Shown here: in pieces, positions 29,936-40,004 of the stretch | How the letters are laid out: every line of letters starts with the position of its first letter | Position numbering within the stretch: the stretch's first letter is position 1 | NCBI RefSeq assembly: GCF_037948395.1 | Contig: NZ_CP149940.1 | Span: forward strand, 1-64,000 | DNA: 64,000 nucleotides | DNA from: Serratia nevei | GTDB taxonomy: Bacteria > Pseudomonadota > Gammaproteobacteria > Enterobacterales > Enterobacteriaceae | Reading direction: 5' to 3' | The notes under the pieces: model-generated | Database searches by the model: none | Seen by the model: only the letters and a program-made list of their open reading frames with translations | What the model was told of the DNA's origin: nothing | Program-made: the position numbers and the translations under genes

Positions 29936-32005
29936 ATGACTCAACAGACTTTCCTGGTGGAAATCGGCACGGAAGAGCTGCCGCCGAAGGCGCTTCGTTC
30001 CCTGGCGGAATCTTTCGCCGCCAACTTCACCGCCGAGCTGGACAACGCCGGCCTGGAACACGGTGACGTGAGCTGGTTCGCCGCACCGCGCCGCCTGGCG
30101 CTGAAAGTGGCCAACCTGAGCGCGGCGCAGGCCGATCGCGAAATTGAAAAACGCGGCCCGGCGATCGCCCAGGCGTTCGACGCCGAAGGCAAACCGAGCA
30201 AAGCGGCCGAAGGCTGGGCGCGCGGCTGCGGCATCACCGTCGATCAGGCTGAACGCCTGGTGACCGACAAGGGCGAGTGGTTGATGTACCGCGCCCACGT
30301 CAAAGGCCAGTCGGCGCAGCAACTGCTGGCCGGCATGGTCAGCACCGCGCTGGCTAAACTGCCGATCCCGAAACTGATGCGTTGGGGCGACTCCGACGTG
30401 CAGTTCGTGCGTCCGGTACATACCGTCACGATGCTGCTGGGCGCCGATCTGATCCCAGGCACCGTGCTGGGCATCGACTCTGCGCGCACCGTGCGCGGCC
30501 ACCGCTTCATGGGCGAAGCCGAGTTCACCCTCGACAACGCCGACCAATACCCGCAGATCCTGCTGGAGCGCGGCAAAGTGGTCGCCGACTATGAAGCGCG
30601 TAAAGCCCTCATCAAGCGCGATGCCGAGCTGGCGGCGCAGAAGATTGGCGGCAAGGCCGATCTGAGCGACAGCCTGCTGGAAGAAGTGGCCTCGCTGGTG
30701 GAATGGCCGGTGGTGCTGACCGCTAAATTCGAAGAGAAATTCCTGGCGGTGCCGGCGGAAGCGCTGGTGTACACCATGAAGGGCGACCAGAAGTATTTCC
30801 CGGTGTATGACGCCGCGGGCAAACTGCTGCCGAACTTTATCTTCGTGGCCAACATCGAGTCGAAAGACCCGCAACAGATCATCTCCGGTAACGAGAAGGT
30901 GGTGCGTCCGCGCCTGGCCGACGCCGAGTTCTTCTTCAACACCGACCGCAAGAAACGCCTGGAAGATAACCTGCCGCGCCTGGAAACCGTGCTGTTCCAA
31001 CAGCAGCTGGGCACCCTGCGCGACAAAACCGACCGCATTCAGGCGCTGGCGGGCTGGGTTGCCGGCCAGATTGGCGCCGACGTCAACCACGCCACCCGCG
31101 CGGGCCTGCTGTCGAAGTGCGACCTGATGACCAACATGGTGTTCGAATTCACCGACACCCAGGGCGTGATGGGCATGCACTACGCGCGCCACGACGGTGA
31201 GGCGGAAGACGTCGCCGTTGCGCTGAACGAGCAGTATCAGCCGCGCTACGCCGGCGATGCGCTGCCGCAGTCGCTGGTGGCCTGTTCCCTGGCGATCGCC
31301 GACAAGATGGACACCCTGGCCGGCATCTTCGGCATCGGGCAGCATCCGAAAGGCGATAAAGACCCGTTCGCGCTGCGCCGCGCCGCACTGGGCGTGTTGC
31401 GCATCATCGTCGAGAAAAACCTGCCGCTGGATCTGCAGACCCTGACCGAAGAGGCCGTGCGCCTGTACGGCAGCAAGCTGACCAACGCCAAGGTGGTCGA
31501 CGAGGTGGTGGAATTCATGCTGGGCCGCTTCCGCGCCTGGTATCAGGAAGAAGGCCACGCGGTCGATACCATTCAGGCGGTGCTGGCGCGCCGTCCGACC
31601 AAGCCGGCCGACTTCGACGCACGCGTCAAGGCGGTGTCTCACTTCCGCACGCTGGAAGCGGCGGCGGCGCTGGCAGCGGCCAACAAACGCGTCTCCAACA
31701 TTCTGGCCAAGTCCACCGAAACGCTGAACGACAGCGTGCGTGCCTCGGTGCTGAAGGACGCGGCGGAGATCCAGCTGGCGACTCACCTGGTGGTGCTGCG
31801 CGACAAGCTGCAGCCGTACTTCGCGGCGGGCAACTACCAGGAAGCGCTGGTGGAGCTGGCCGCGCTGCGCGAGCCGGTGGATGCGTTCTTCGATAACGTG
31901 ATGGTGATGGCGGACGATGCGGAAGTGCGCGTGAACCGCCTGACGCTGCTGAGCAAGCTGCGTGAACTGTTCCTGCAGGTGGCGGACATCTCCGTGCTGC
32001 AGTAA
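29936..32005 (+). CDS. glyS: Glycyl-tRNA synthetase beta subunit
   Basis: This is the beta subunit, which recognises tRNA-Gly for the GlyQ catalytic subunit. The 689-residue product has the typical N-terminus [21 protein letters not shown], a conserved HD-like region ([13 protein letters not shown]), and a C-terminal anticodon-binding-like domain ([18 protein letters not shown]). Length equals the E. coli protein. It is separated from glyQ by 9 bases, so the two form an operon, and it is followed by a strong terminator. Confidence 0.98.
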   Translation: MTQQTFLVEIGTEELPPKALRSLAESFAANFTAELDNAGLEHGDVSWFAAPRRLALKVANLSAAQADREIEKRGPAIAQAFDAEGKPSKAAEGWARGCGITVDQAERLVTDKGEWLMYRAHVKGQSAQQLLAGMVSTALAKLPIPKLMRWGDSDVQFVRPVHTVTMLLGADLIPGTVLGIDSARTVRGHRFMGEAEFTLDNADQYPQILLERGKVVADYEARKALIKRDAELAAQKIGGKADLSDSLLEEVASLVEWPVVLTAKFEEKFLAVPAEALVYTMKGDQKYFPVYDAAGKLLPNFIFVANIESKDPQQIISGNEKVVRPRLADAEFFFNTDRKKRLEDNLPRLETVLFQQQLGTLRDKTDRIQALAGWVAGQIGADVNHATRAGLLSKCDLMTNMVFEFTDTQGVMGMHYARHDGEAEDVAVALNEQYQPRYAGDALPQSLVACSLAIADKMDTLAGIFGIGQHPKGDKDPFALRRAALGVLRIIVEKNLPLDLQTLTEEAVRLYGSKLTNAKVVDEVVEFMLGRFRAWYQEEGHAVDTIQAVLARRPTKPADFDARVKAVSHFRTLEAAAALAAANKRVSNILAKSTETLNDSVRASVLKDAAEIQLATHLVVLRDKLQPYFAAGNYQEALVELAALREPVDAFFDNVMVMADDAEVRVNRLTLLSKLRELFLQVADISVLQ

Positions 32006-32021
32006 GCGATTCTCTGCCGTG

Positions 32022-32048
32022 AAAAGGCGCCTGCGGGCGCCTTTTTTT
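32022..32048 (+). terminator. Rho-independent terminator of glyQS
   Basis: AAAAGGCGCC pairs with GGCGCCTTTT around loop TGCG, followed by further T, 16 bases after the glyS stop. Confidence 0.9.
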
Positions 32049-32313
32049 ATTTCCGTTTCCTGGGCGCGAAGGCAAGGTCGCCTGGCGACTTGGGGGGCGA
32101 CTTGGGGAAATTGAAGCGTCCGGTCGCCGACGGCAATGAACCTCAGTGCGTTTTGCGCACGATTTTCAACCGCATCCGGCCGGGGTAATGCTCACCGCAG
32201 GCGGAATCGCGTATCGGAACGCCGCCAGTTGATCTATTCTTATAGGCGCACGGAGTGCGGAAAAAGGGGCGGAGTCCAATGAAAAAGCAGGTTTATAACA
32301 GGAGTTATGTCAC
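32049..32313. other. Intergenic region between glyS terminator and yiaF
   Basis: No gene is seen on either strand. The interval must contain the yiaF promoter, because the glyS terminator precedes it; an AT-rich stretch near 32228-32250 is the best candidate. AACAGGAG shortly before 32314 serves as ribosome binding site. Confidence 0.4.
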
Positions 32314-33033
32314 ATGGCGGTAGGGATCCAGAGCAGAGGTTTCGCGCGTTGGTTGGCACCGGTATTGGCATTGTTGGTGGTCATGCAATTGACCGCCTGC
32401 GGCGATAAAGAGCCGGAACAGCGCAAAGCATTTATCGATTACTTACAGAATACCGTGATGCGCAGCGGGGCGAACATCCCCACGCTGAGCGAAGATCAGA
32501 AGCAGAAGTTCGGCAACTATGCCGGCGATTACGCGATTTTGGTCGGCTTCTCGCAGCAGTTGTCCAAGTCGGTCGGCGCCAGCCTGACCCCGGCGCTGGA
32601 TCAGATTAACCAGATCCGCACCGCGCAGGACTATCTGAACAAACGCGATGCGCTGCAGCAATCGGTCGGGGCGTTGAACCTGCTGGGCCAGCAGATCCAG
32701 TCCGCCAAATCACAGGCGGATACCGCCCGTGCGGCGCTGAAGCAGCCCGACGATCTGAAGGCGGTATACAACCAGGCCTATGACAAAATCGTCACCGCAC
32801 CGGCCAACGCCCTGATGCCGGCGATCCCGACCACCGCCAGCTTCGTGCAGGATCTGGTGCAGGTTGGCGATTTCCTGCAGAGCCAGGGCAATCAGGTCAG
32901 CTTCAACAACAACGGCGTGCAGTTCCGTACCGCGCAGCAGGTGGCGCAGTACAACACCATGATGTCGAATCTGGTGGCCAAACAGCAGAACCTGGTAAAC
33001 GCGCAGAAAGCCATTCAAAGCGTGACGCAATAA
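32314..33033 (+). CDS. yiaF: YiaF family lipoprotein (DUF3053)
   Basis: The 239-residue product is a predicted lipoprotein matching E. coli YiaF (DUF3053), function unknown. The signal peptide ends in lipobox LTAC with Cys at 29. The mature part is helical, with family segments QRKAFIDYLQNTVMRSGANIPTL, DYAILVGFSQQL and VSFNNNGVQF. E. coli yiaF also lies in the glyQS/ghrB neighbourhood. It is followed by a clear terminator. A role in the envelope is all that can be inferred. Confidence 0.92.
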   Translation: MAVGIQSRGFARWLAPVLALLVVMQLTACGDKEPEQRKAFIDYLQNTVMRSGANIPTLSEDQKQKFGNYAGDYAILVGFSQQLSKSVGASLTPALDQINQIRTAQDYLNKRDALQQSVGALNLLGQQIQSAKSQADTARAALKQPDDLKAVYNQAYDKIVTAPANALMPAIPTTASFVQDLVQVGDFLQSQGNQVSFNNNGVQFRTAQQVAQYNTMMSNLVAKQQNLVNAQKAIQSVTQ

Positions 33034-33050
33034 AGCCTCCACGCACGCAG

Positions 33051-33075
33051 CAGGCCGGCATTGCCGGCCTGTTTT
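33051..33075 (+). terminator. Rho-independent terminator of yiaF
   Basis: CAGGCCGG pairs with CCGGCCTG around a five-base loop and is followed by TTTT, 17 bases after the yiaF stop. Confidence 0.85.
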
Positions 33076-33264
33076 ATTTCCCCTCAGCGTTTCCAATAGC
33101 TTGCTGGTTTATTGCGCAGGCTTCTGTACTACACTTCAATTAATCCATTCATTCGGCAATGTAGTTTTCTTTCATTCATCACTTCGCTAGTTCCCGGCGG
33201 GATGAGTGCTCACAGGGAAGATCAAACAGAGCGTCGCGATCGGGCGCTGCAGCCAAAAATAAAT

Positions 33265-33441
33265 TGTGATGTTTGTCACAATTTAAAAACAAATCACTAA
33301 TTTAAAAATGTGACAAATATCACATTATTATGGGTTTCAAGGCGGTTTTTTTCTCACTGTGCTTTTTTTACACGCCATAAATGTGATCTTTGTCACTATG
33401 AAGGGTGGTTTGTTGGGGTGTTGTATGTGATTTGTATCACA
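33265..33441 (+). promoter_or_regulatory. Four CRP sites upstream of mtlA
   Basis: TGTGA-N6-TCAC(A/T) occurs at 33265-33280, 33309-33324, 33382-33397 and 33426-33441; three are perfect and the third ends TCACT. Start-to-start spacings are 44, 73 and 44 bases, close to whole helical turns. This interval between yiaF and mtlA (33034-33573) contains no gene. Multiple CRP sites also precede E. coli mtlA. Confidence 0.85.
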
Positions 33442-33573
33442 AAAAATCCGTGAAGTTCGCGTGACAAAAACAGCGTGATAGAGTCCGTTTCGCATACAGC
33501 GGCAACACGGCTGGATCGTCACAACAATAATCACGCGCTCTATTGTCAGCGCGTAACAATAGGGGTGTGTTTT

Positions 33574-35493
33574 ATGTTTTCACCAGACATCAAGGTCAAA
33601 GTACAAAACTTTGGCCGCTTCCTGAGCAACATGGTGATGCCCAACATCGGCGCCTTTATCGCCTGGGGGATTATCACCGCGCTATTCATTCCAACCGGCT
33701 GGCTGCCGAATGAAACCTTAGCCAAGCTGGTCGGCCCGATGATCACCTACCTGCTGCCGCTGCTGATCGGTTATACCGGCGGGCGGCTGGTGGGCGGCGA
33801 TCGCGGCGGCGTCGTCGGCGCCATCACCACCATGGGCGTCATCGTTGGCGCCGACATGCCGATGTTCCTCGGCGCGATGATCGCCGGCCCGCTGGGCGGC
33901 TGGGCTATCAAGCACTTTGACCGCTGGGTGGACGGCAAGATCAAAAGCGGCTTTGAAATGCTGGTGAATAACTTCTCCGCCGGCATCATCGGCATGCTGC
34001 TGGCGATCCTGGCCTTCCTCGGCATCGGGCCGCTGGTGGAGGTGCTCTCCAAGCTGCTGGCGGCGGGCGTACACGTCATGGTGACGAACAACCTGCTGCC
34101 ATTGGCGTCCATCTTCGTTGAACCGGCGAAAATCCTGTTCCTGAATAACGCCATCAACCACGGCATCTTCTCGCCGCTGGGTATCCAGCAGGCTACGGAA
34201 GCCGGTAAGTCGGTGTTCTTCCTGATTGAAGCCAACCCAGGCCCGGGCATGGGCGTACTGATGGCCTACATGTTCTTCGGCCGCGGCAGCGCCAAGCAAT
34301 CCGCCGGCGGTGCGGCAATCATTCACTTCCTGGGCGGCATCCACGAAATCTACTTCCCTTACGTGCTGATGAACCCACGCCTGCTGCTGGCGGTGATCCT
34401 GGGCGGCATGACCGGCGTCTTCACCCTGACGATGCTGAACGGCGGCCTGGTTTCTCCGGCTTCTCCGGGTTCGATCCTGGCGGTGCTGGCGATGACGCCG
34501 AAAGGCGCCTACTTCGCCAACATTGCGGCGGTGTGCGCAGCCTTTGCCGTCTCCTTCGTGGTGTCCGCTTTCCTGCTGAAAACCTCCAAGGTGAAAGAGG
34601 ATGACGATCTGGAAGCCGCAACCCGTCGCATGCAAGAGATGAAATCGCAGTCCAAAGGCGGCGCAGCGGCGTCGGCATCGGTCGACGGCGATCTGAGCAC
34701 CGTGCGCAAAATCATCGTTGCCTGCGATGCGGGCATGGGCTCCAGCGCCATGGGCGCCGGGGTGCTGCGCAAGAAAGTGGCCGACGCCGGGCTGAAGAAC
34801 ATCTCGGTGACCAACAGCGCCATCAACAGCCTGCCGGACGACGTGGATCTGGTGATCACCCACCGCGATCTGACCGAGCGCGCGATGCGCCACGCGCCGC
34901 AGGCCCAGCACATCTCGCTGACCAACTTCCTCGACAGCAAGCTGTACAGCGATCTGGTCGATCGCTTGGTGGCGGTCAACAAAACCAGCGACAACCAGCA
35001 GAAGGTGCTGGGCGCGCTGGACGACAGCTTCGAAGCCGGTGAGCCGAACCTGTTCAAGCTGAGCGAGAGCAACGTGTTCCTCAACCTGCAGGCCAGCGAC
35101 AAAGAGCAGGCGATCCGCTTCGCCGGCGAGCAGCTGGTGAAAGGCGGCTACGTCGAGGCGGAGTACGTGCCGGCGATGCTGGAGCGCGAGAAACTCACCT
35201 CCACCTACCTGGGCGAGTCGATCGCCGTGCCGCACGGCACCATCGAGGCCAAAGACCGGGTGCTGCGCACCGGCGTGGTGTTCTGCCAGTACCCGCAGGG
35301 CGTGCGCTTCGGCGAGGAAGAGGATGAAGTGGCCCGCCTGGTGATCGGCATCGCCGCGCGCAACAACGAGCATATCCAGGTGATCACCAGCCTGACCAAC
35401 GCGCTGGATGACGAGAGCGTGATCGAGCGGCTGGCGAATACCACCAGCGTGCAGGAAGTGCTGGACCTGCTCGGCGGCAAAAAAGCCAGATAA
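33574..35493 (+). CDS. mtlA: Mannitol-specific PTS EIICBA
   Basis: This is the membrane transporter that takes up and phosphorylates mannitol to mannitol 1-phosphate. The 639-residue product has the EIIC membrane domain (about 1-345), the EIIB domain with phospho-cysteine C384 in IIVACDAGMGSS, and the EIIA domain with phospho-histidine H554 in ESIAVPHGT; numbering is identical to E. coli MtlA. I chose the ATG giving MFSPDIKVKVQNFGRFLSN; the longer frame runs back into the control region. It is first gene of mtlADR, with four CRP sites upstream, and is probably repressed by MtlR. Confidence 0.98.
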   Translation: MFSPDIKVKVQNFGRFLSNMVMPNIGAFIAWGIITALFIPTGWLPNETLAKLVGPMITYLLPLLIGYTGGRLVGGDRGGVVGAITTMGVIVGADMPMFLGAMIAGPLGGWAIKHFDRWVDGKIKSGFEMLVNNFSAGIIGMLLAILAFLGIGPLVEVLSKLLAAGVHVMVTNNLLPLASIFVEPAKILFLNNAINHGIFSPLGIQQATEAGKSVFFLIEANPGPGMGVLMAYMFFGRGSAKQSAGGAAIIHFLGGIHEIYFPYVLMNPRLLLAVILGGMTGVFTLTMLNGGLVSPASPGSILAVLAMTPKGAYFANIAAVCAAFAVSFVVSAFLLKTSKVKEDDDLEAATRRMQEMKSQSKGGAAASASVDGDLSTVRKIIVACDAGMGSSAMGAGVLRKKVADAGLKNISVTNSAINSLPDDVDLVITHRDLTERAMRHAPQAQHISLTNFLDSKLYSDLVDRLVAVNKTSDNQQKVLGALDDSFEAGEPNLFKLSESNVFLNLQASDKEQAIRFAGEQLVKGGYVEAEYVPAMLEREKLTSTYLGESIAVPHGTIEAKDRVLRTGVVFCQYPQGVRFGEEEDEVARLVIGIAARNNEHIQVITSLTNALDDESVIERLANTTSVQEVLDLLGGKKAR

Positions 35494-35506
35494 CAGAATC
35501 ATTTTA

Positions 35507-35530
35507 AAGGGTGCAGCTTGCTGCACCCTT
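35507..35530 (+). repeat. Intercistronic hairpin between mtlA and mtlD
   Basis: AAGGGTGCAG pairs perfectly with CTGCACCCTT around loop CTTG. There is no T run, so it more likely modulates relative expression or protects the mtlA 3' end than terminates. Confidence 0.6.
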
Positions 35531-35551
35531 CGACATTAAGAAGGTAGAGTT

Positions 35552-36697
35552 ATGAAAGCATTACATTTTGGCGCAGGGAACATCGGCCGCGGTTTTATCG
35601 GCAAGCTGCTGGCGGACGCAGGGGTTGAGCTGACCTTCGCCGACGTCAATCAAACGGTGCTGGATTTGCTGAACAGCCGTAAAAGCTACGCGGTGCACGT
35701 GGTGGGCGAGCAAGAACGCGTCAACAACGTCAACAACGTCAGCGCCGTCAACAGCGGCAGCGAGGCGGCGGTGGCGCTGATCGCTGAGGCGGATCTGGTG
35801 ACCACCGCCGTTGGCCCGCAAATTCTCGGTAAAATCGCCGGCACGATCGCTAAAGGGCTGGTGCTGCGTCATCAGCAGGGCAATGTGCAGCCGCTGAACA
35901 TCATCGCCTGCGAGAACATGGTGCGCGGCACCAGCCAACTGAAACAGCATGTGTTCGCCGCGCTGCCGCAGGACGAGCAGGCATGGGTTGAGCAGCACGT
36001 CGGCTTCGTCGATTCGGCGGTCGACCGCATCGTGCCGCCGGCGGACAGCAGCGATCCGCTGGAAGTGACGGTGGAAACCTTCAGCGAATGGATCGTCGAT
36101 CAGACCCAGTTCAAAGGCCAGCCTCCGGCGATCGCCGGCATGGAGCTGACCGACAACCTGATGGCGTTCGTCGAGCGCAAGCTGTTCACCCTCAATACCG
36201 GTCACGCCATCACCGCCTACCTCGGCCAACAGGCCGGGCTGCAAACCATTCGTGACGCCATTCTCGACCCGGCGATCCGCCGCGTGGTGAAAGGGGCGAT
36301 GGAAGAGAGCGGCGCGGTGCTGATCAAGCGCTACGGCTTCGACGCCGACAAGCACGCCGCCTACATCAACAAAATCCTCGGCCGCTTCGAAAACCCGTAT
36401 CTGCACGACGACGTCGAGCGCGTGGGCCGCCAGCCGCTGCGCAAACTGAGCGCCGGCGATCGCCTGATCAAACCGCTGCTGGGCACGCTGGAATACGGCC
36501 TGCCGCACGCCAACCTGATCCAGGGCATCGCCGCCGCCATGAGCTACCGCAGCGAACAGGATCCGCAGGCGCTGGAATTGGCGGAATTGCTGAACACGCT
36601 CGGGCCGAAAGCCGCGCTGGCGCAAATTTCCGGCCTGCCGGCGGAAAGCGAGGTTGTAGAAGAGGCCGTTGCTGTGTATAACGCCATGCACAAGTAG
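35552..36697 (+). CDS. mtlD: Mannitol-1-phosphate 5-dehydrogenase
   Basis: MtlD oxidises mannitol 1-phosphate to fructose 6-phosphate with NAD. The 381-residue product has the N-terminal dinucleotide-binding motif [13 protein letters not shown], conserved ACENMVRGT, and the polyol dehydrogenase lysine region in [25 protein letters not shown] lies upstream of the ATG. It is second gene of the mtl operon; mtlR begins 7 bases after the stop. Confidence 0.97.
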   Translation: MKALHFGAGNIGRGFIGKLLADAGVELTFADVNQTVLDLLNSRKSYAVHVVGEQERVNNVNNVSAVNSGSEAAVALIAEADLVTTAVGPQILGKIAGTIAKGLVLRHQQGNVQPLNIIACENMVRGTSQLKQHVFAALPQDEQAWVEQHVGFVDSAVDRIVPPADSSDPLEVTVETFSEWIVDQTQFKGQPPAIAGMELTDNLMAFVERKLFTLNTGHAITAYLGQQAGLQTIRDAILDPAIRRVVKGAMEESGAVLIKRYGFDADKHAAYINKILGRFENPYLHDDVERVGRQPLRKLSAGDRLIKPLLGTLEYGLPHANLIQGIAAAMSYRSEQDPQALELAELLNTLGPKAALAQISGLPAESEVVEEAVAVYNAMHK

Positions 36698-36704
36698 AAT
36701 CGTG

Positions 36705-37343
36705 ATGATGAACACCCGAGCGCAGCTTGCTGCGCTCCTGCAACCCGAGTTCGGCATCGACGGCCCTCCCCACGCCTTTCGAAAAGCGACGATGGAAGAA
36801 GCACAGGCATTTGAAAACCAGGTTCTGGAAAAGCTGAACGCGGGCAAAACGGTGCGCAGCTTCCTGATCGCGGCGGTAGAGCTGCTGGCGGAAGCGCTCA
36901 ACGTGCTGGTGGTGCAGGTATTCCGCAAGGATGACTACGCGGTGAAATATGCCGTCGAACCGCTATTGTCCGGCAGCGGCCCGCTCGGGGAGCTGTCGGT
37001 GCGCCTGAAGCTGATGTACGGGCTGGGGGTGATCTCCCGCCACGAATATGAAGACGCCGAGCTGCTGATGGCGATGCGCGAAGAGCTGAACCACGACGGC
37101 TCGGAATACCGCTTCGTCGACGACGAAATTCTCGGGCCCTTCGGCGAGCTGCACTGCGTGGCCGCGCTGCCGCCGGTGCCGACCTTCCTGCAGCCGGGCG
37201 AAGCGGATGAAGCGCTGATCGCCATGCAGCGCCAGCGCTATCAGCAGATGGTGCGCTCCACCATGGTGCTGTCCATTACCGATCTGATCGCCGGTATCGG
37301 CGCCAAACAACCTTCCCGACTCTCTCCTCTCGGCCGCGGCTAA
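36705..37343 (+). CDS. mtlR: Mannitol operon repressor MtlR
   Basis: The 212-residue product matches E. coli MtlR, which represses the mannitol operon without an obvious DNA-binding motif. Conserved segments are NAGKTVRSFLIAAVELL, VFRKDDYAVKYAVEPLL and EEILGPFGELHCVAALPP-like sequence. Two consecutive ATGs (36705, 36708) lie just after the mtlD stop; neither has a good ribosome binding site, so coupling to mtlD is likely. The product has a few more residues at both ends than E. coli MtlR (195). It overlaps the convergent LysE-family gene by four bases. Confidence 0.93.
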   Translation: MMNTRAQLAALLQPEFGIDGPPHAFRKATMEEAQAFENQVLEKLNAGKTVRSFLIAAVELLAEALNVLVVQVFRKDDYAVKYAVEPLLSGSGPLGELSVRLKLMYGLGVISRHEYEDAELLMAMREELNHDGSEYRFVDDEILGPFGELHCVAALPPVPTFLQPGEADEALIAMQRQRYQQMVRSTMVLSITDLIAGIGAKQPSRLSPLGRG

Positions 37344-37948
37344 GCAAAGGCCGCGCGCCACTCGTCGAACAACAACCACAGCGCGGTGGCGGCCATCAGG
37401 CCGGACATCACGCCGTTGAAGGCGCGCAGTTTCCAGGTGACCCGCAGCGCGTTGCGCAACCGGTCGCCCAGCACCGCCCACAGCAGCACGCACGGCAGGT
37501 TCAGCAGCGCGAAGCCGGCGATGACCGACAGCGTATGGACAAAGGTGGCGCCTTCGCGCGGGGTGAACAGGATCGCCACGTTGATCACCATCAGCCAGGC
37601 CTTGGGGTTGACCGCCTGAAACAGCGCGCCATTGAGCAGGCTCATCGGCTGCGCCTGCTCTTTGGCGTCCGGCGAGGCCGCCTGGAACAGTTTCCATGAC
37701 AGCCACAGCAGGTAGGCGCAGCCGATCACCGCCAGCGGGAGGCGGATGACGCCGGCCCAGCTCAGCGCCAGCGCCAGCAGTGGAATAATGATCGCCAGCT
37801 GCACCGCACAGCCGACGCAGATGCCGAACAGCATCGGCAGGGTGCGGCGCAGGCCGAAGTTGACGCCCGACGAGGCCAGCAGCAGGTTGTTGGGGCCGGG
37901 GGTAATCGACATGACGGTGACGTAGCTGACAAAGGCGGAGTCCAGCAT
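37340..37948 (-). CDS. LysE family amino-acid exporter
   Basis: The 202-residue product is an inner-membrane LysE/RhtB-type exporter with about six hydrophobic segments. Its N-terminus MLDSAFVSYVTVMSITPGPNN carries the family signature SITPGPN, and FQAVNPKAWLMV carries the conserved NPKA(W) loop. The substrate cannot be read from sequence; amino acids or analogues are usual. The ATG at 37948 has AAGGAA upstream. It is divergent from a MocR-type regulator, its likely controller. The pair sits between mtlR and yibL, adjacent genes in E. coli. Confidence 0.88.
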   Translation of the reverse strand: MLDSAFVSYVTVMSITPGPNNLLLASSGVNFGLRRTLPMLFGICVGCAVQLAIIIPLLALALSWAGVIRLPLAVIGCAYLLWLSWKLFQAASPDAKEQAQPMSLLNGALFQAVNPKAWLMVINVAILFTPREGATFVHTLSVIAGFALLNLPCVLLWAVLGDRLRNALRVTWKLRAFNGVMSGLMAATALWLLFDEWRAAFA

Positions 37949-38043
37949 GACAGGTTCCTTGAAAATGGCGGTAATCACGAGAGGATCAGCATAATCGCTG
38001 CGATGGGATGGTGACAGAACCACAAATCGGATATTGTCATGGT

Positions 38044-38069
38044 TACAGTTGTGCAAAATGTAAACTGTA
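38044..38069. promoter_or_regulatory. Inverted repeat between the LysE and MocR genes
   Basis: TACAGTT and AACTGTA form perfect 7-base arms separated by 12 bases, 22 bases upstream of the MocR-type start. It is a likely operator of the MocR-type regulator or part of divergent promoters. Confidence 0.45.
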
Positions 38070-38090
38070 CCCATTGCCTGGAGAGAAACT

Positions 38091-39557
38091 GTGACCCTGC
38101 TCGATGAAACCCCGGATACCCGTTACCTGCAGCTGGCGGATACGCTGGCCGAGGCCATTCGCCGCGGCACGCTGCGGCCCGGCGACCGCCTGCCGTCGGT
38201 ACGGCGCTGTGCGCAAACTCATCGCGTCAGCATCAATACGGTGGTGTCGGCTTACCGCACGCTGGAGGATCGCGGGCTGATCGAAGCGCGGCCGCAGTCG
38301 GGGTTTTATGTACGCAGCACGCTGCCGGCGTTGAAGATGGCCTCGGCGCCCAGCGGGCGCATCGAACCGCCGGCGGACGACGTGCTGGCGCTGATCGACA
38401 CCGTGTTTGCCGCCCAGCAAAATCCGGCTTTCACCAACATTGCGCTGGCCTGCCCGCAGACCAGCGATTTTTATCCCGGCGGCAAGCTGGGGCGCATGTT
38501 GTCCTCTCAGCTGCGCCGCCAGCCGGATCTGATCGGGCAGTACCCGTTGCCGCCCGGCAGCCTGCGGCTGCGTCAGCAGATCGCCCGCCGCTCGATGACG
38601 CTGGGCATGCTGCTGGAGCCGGGCGACGTGGTGCTGACCCACGGCTGCATGGAAGCGCTGCAGCTGGCGCTGCGCGTCACCACCAAACCGGGCGACTGCG
38701 TCGGGCTGGAGTCGCCAACCTATTTCTATCTGCTGCCGCTGCTGGCCAGCCTGGGGCTGAAAGCGCTGGAAATCCCCACCGATCCGCAGCTGGGGCTGTC
38801 GCTGGACGCGCTGGAACTGCTATTGAACGAGAAACGGCTGAACGCGGTGATCGCCATGCCGACGGTGCAAAACCCGCTGGGCTGCACTATGCCGCTGGCG
38901 GCGAAAAAGCGGCTGGCGCGGCTGATGAACGATCATCAGGTGCCGTTGATTGAAGACGGGCTGTATGCCGAGATCCAGTTCGGCGGCGCGTTGTCGCCGG
39001 CGGTGAAGGCGTTCGATCGCGACGGCTGGGTGCTGTTTTGCTCCAGCTTTACCAAAACGCTGGCGCCGGACTTTCGCGTCGGCTGGATCTGCGGCGGCCG
39101 TTTCCACGAGGCGTTGCGCAAGCTGAAGGCGGTGTCATCGATGTCCGAGTCGCAGCTGCTGTCGGAAACGCTGGCGACCTTCCTGGAGAGCGGCGGCTAC
39201 GATCATCATTTGCGCAACCTGCGCAAGCGTTATGCGGCGCAGGTGGACGAGGCGCGGGCGCTGATCGCCCGGCATTTCCCGCGCGGCACGCTGGCCACGC
39301 AGCCGGCGGGCGGATTCGTGTTTTGGGTCGAATTTCCCCCCGGCGTGGACAGCGTGGCACTGTTCCATCAGCTGTTGGAGGAGCAGATTTGTTTGACGCC
39401 GGGCACCCTGTATTCCCCGAGCGGGCGCTACCGCAACGCGCTGCGGCTCTCCTGCTGCTACCCGTTCAACGCGCGCTACACCCAGGCGTTGGCCCGGCTC
39501 GGCGCCAGGGCCTGCGAGATGAGCGGCCTGCCGCCCGGCATTGCGCAGGACGGGTAA
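38091..39557 (+). CDS. MocR-type regulator (GntR HTH fused to aminotransferase domain)
   Basis: The 488-residue product is a MocR/PdxR-type transcription factor. An N-terminal GntR winged helix (about 10-80; GDRLPSVRRCAQTHRVSINTV) is joined to a fold-type I aminotransferase-like domain that binds PLP. Visible parts are PTVQNPLGCTM, IEDGLYAEIQFGG and the PLP lysine in SSFTKTLAPDFRVGW. The GTG at 38091 is preceded by GGAGAG. It is divergent from the LysE exporter, a common pairing in which the regulator controls amino-acid or amine efflux. The effector is unknown. Confidence 0.9.
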   Translation: MTLLDETPDTRYLQLADTLAEAIRRGTLRPGDRLPSVRRCAQTHRVSINTVVSAYRTLEDRGLIEARPQSGFYVRSTLPALKMASAPSGRIEPPADDVLALIDTVFAAQQNPAFTNIALACPQTSDFYPGGKLGRMLSSQLRRQPDLIGQYPLPPGSLRLRQQIARRSMTLGMLLEPGDVVLTHGCMEALQLALRVTTKPGDCVGLESPTYFYLLPLLASLGLKALEIPTDPQLGLSLDALELLLNEKRLNAVIAMPTVQNPLGCTMPLAAKKRLARLMNDHQVPLIEDGLYAEIQFGGALSPAVKAFDRDGWVLFCSSFTKTLAPDFRVGWICGGRFHEALRKLKAVSSMSESQLLSETLATFLESGGYDHHLRNLRKRYAAQVDEARALIARHFPRGTLATQPAGGFVFWVEFPPGVDSVALFHQLLEEQICLTPGTLYSPSGRYRNALRLSCCYPFNARYTQALARLGARACEMSGLPPGIAQDG

Positions 39558-39630
39558 CGGCGCGCGCCTTTTGCTACAATGCCGGTATCATTGATTAGCG
39601 TGCCATTTTGGGCACAACGGGCCAGAGACC

Positions 39631-39993
39631 ATGAAAGAGAAAGAAAAGGCAGAGATCAAGCGCCTGAGCGACCTGCTGGACGCCTTGAACCACAAAGACG
39701 CCACCGTGATCCAACAGGGCAACCCTGAGTTGATCGCGCAGCACACCAAAGAGAAAGAGAAACTGGCGACGGAGATCGAACGCCTGAAAAACGTGCGCGG
39801 CGAGAAGCTGAGCGCCGAAGCGCAGAAGCTGAGCAAGCTGCCGTTCAGCCGCGAGATCACCAAGAAAGAGCAGGCCGATATGGGTGCGCTGAAGAAAAGC
39901 GCGCGCGGGCTGATCGTGGTGCACCCGATGACCGCGCTGGGCCGCGAGATGGGCCTGAAAGCGGTCACCGGTTACGCCAAGAAAGCGTTCTGA
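39631..39993 (+). CDS. yibL: Ribosome-associated protein YibL
   Basis: The 120-residue product is a highly charged, coiled-coil-rich protein matching E. coli YibL (DUF2810) in length and sequence ([19 protein letters not shown], then [17 protein letters not shown] and [14 protein letters not shown]). YibL co-purifies with ribosomes in E. coli; its molecular role is unclear. In E. coli it directly follows mtlR; here the LysE/MocR pair separates them. Confidence 0.94.
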   Translation: MKEKEKAEIKRLSDLLDALNHKDATVIQQGNPELIAQHTKEKEKLATEIERLKNVRGEKLSAEAQKLSKLPFSREITKKEQADMGALKKSARGLIVVHPMTALGREMGLKAVTGYAKKAF

Positions 39994-40004
39994 ACCCCCG
40001 GGCA

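Noticed and set aside
29126..31786. Minus-strand open frame of about 890 codons opposite glyQ and glyS
   Set aside because: It is a shadow of glyQS with no ribosome binding site or family motifs.
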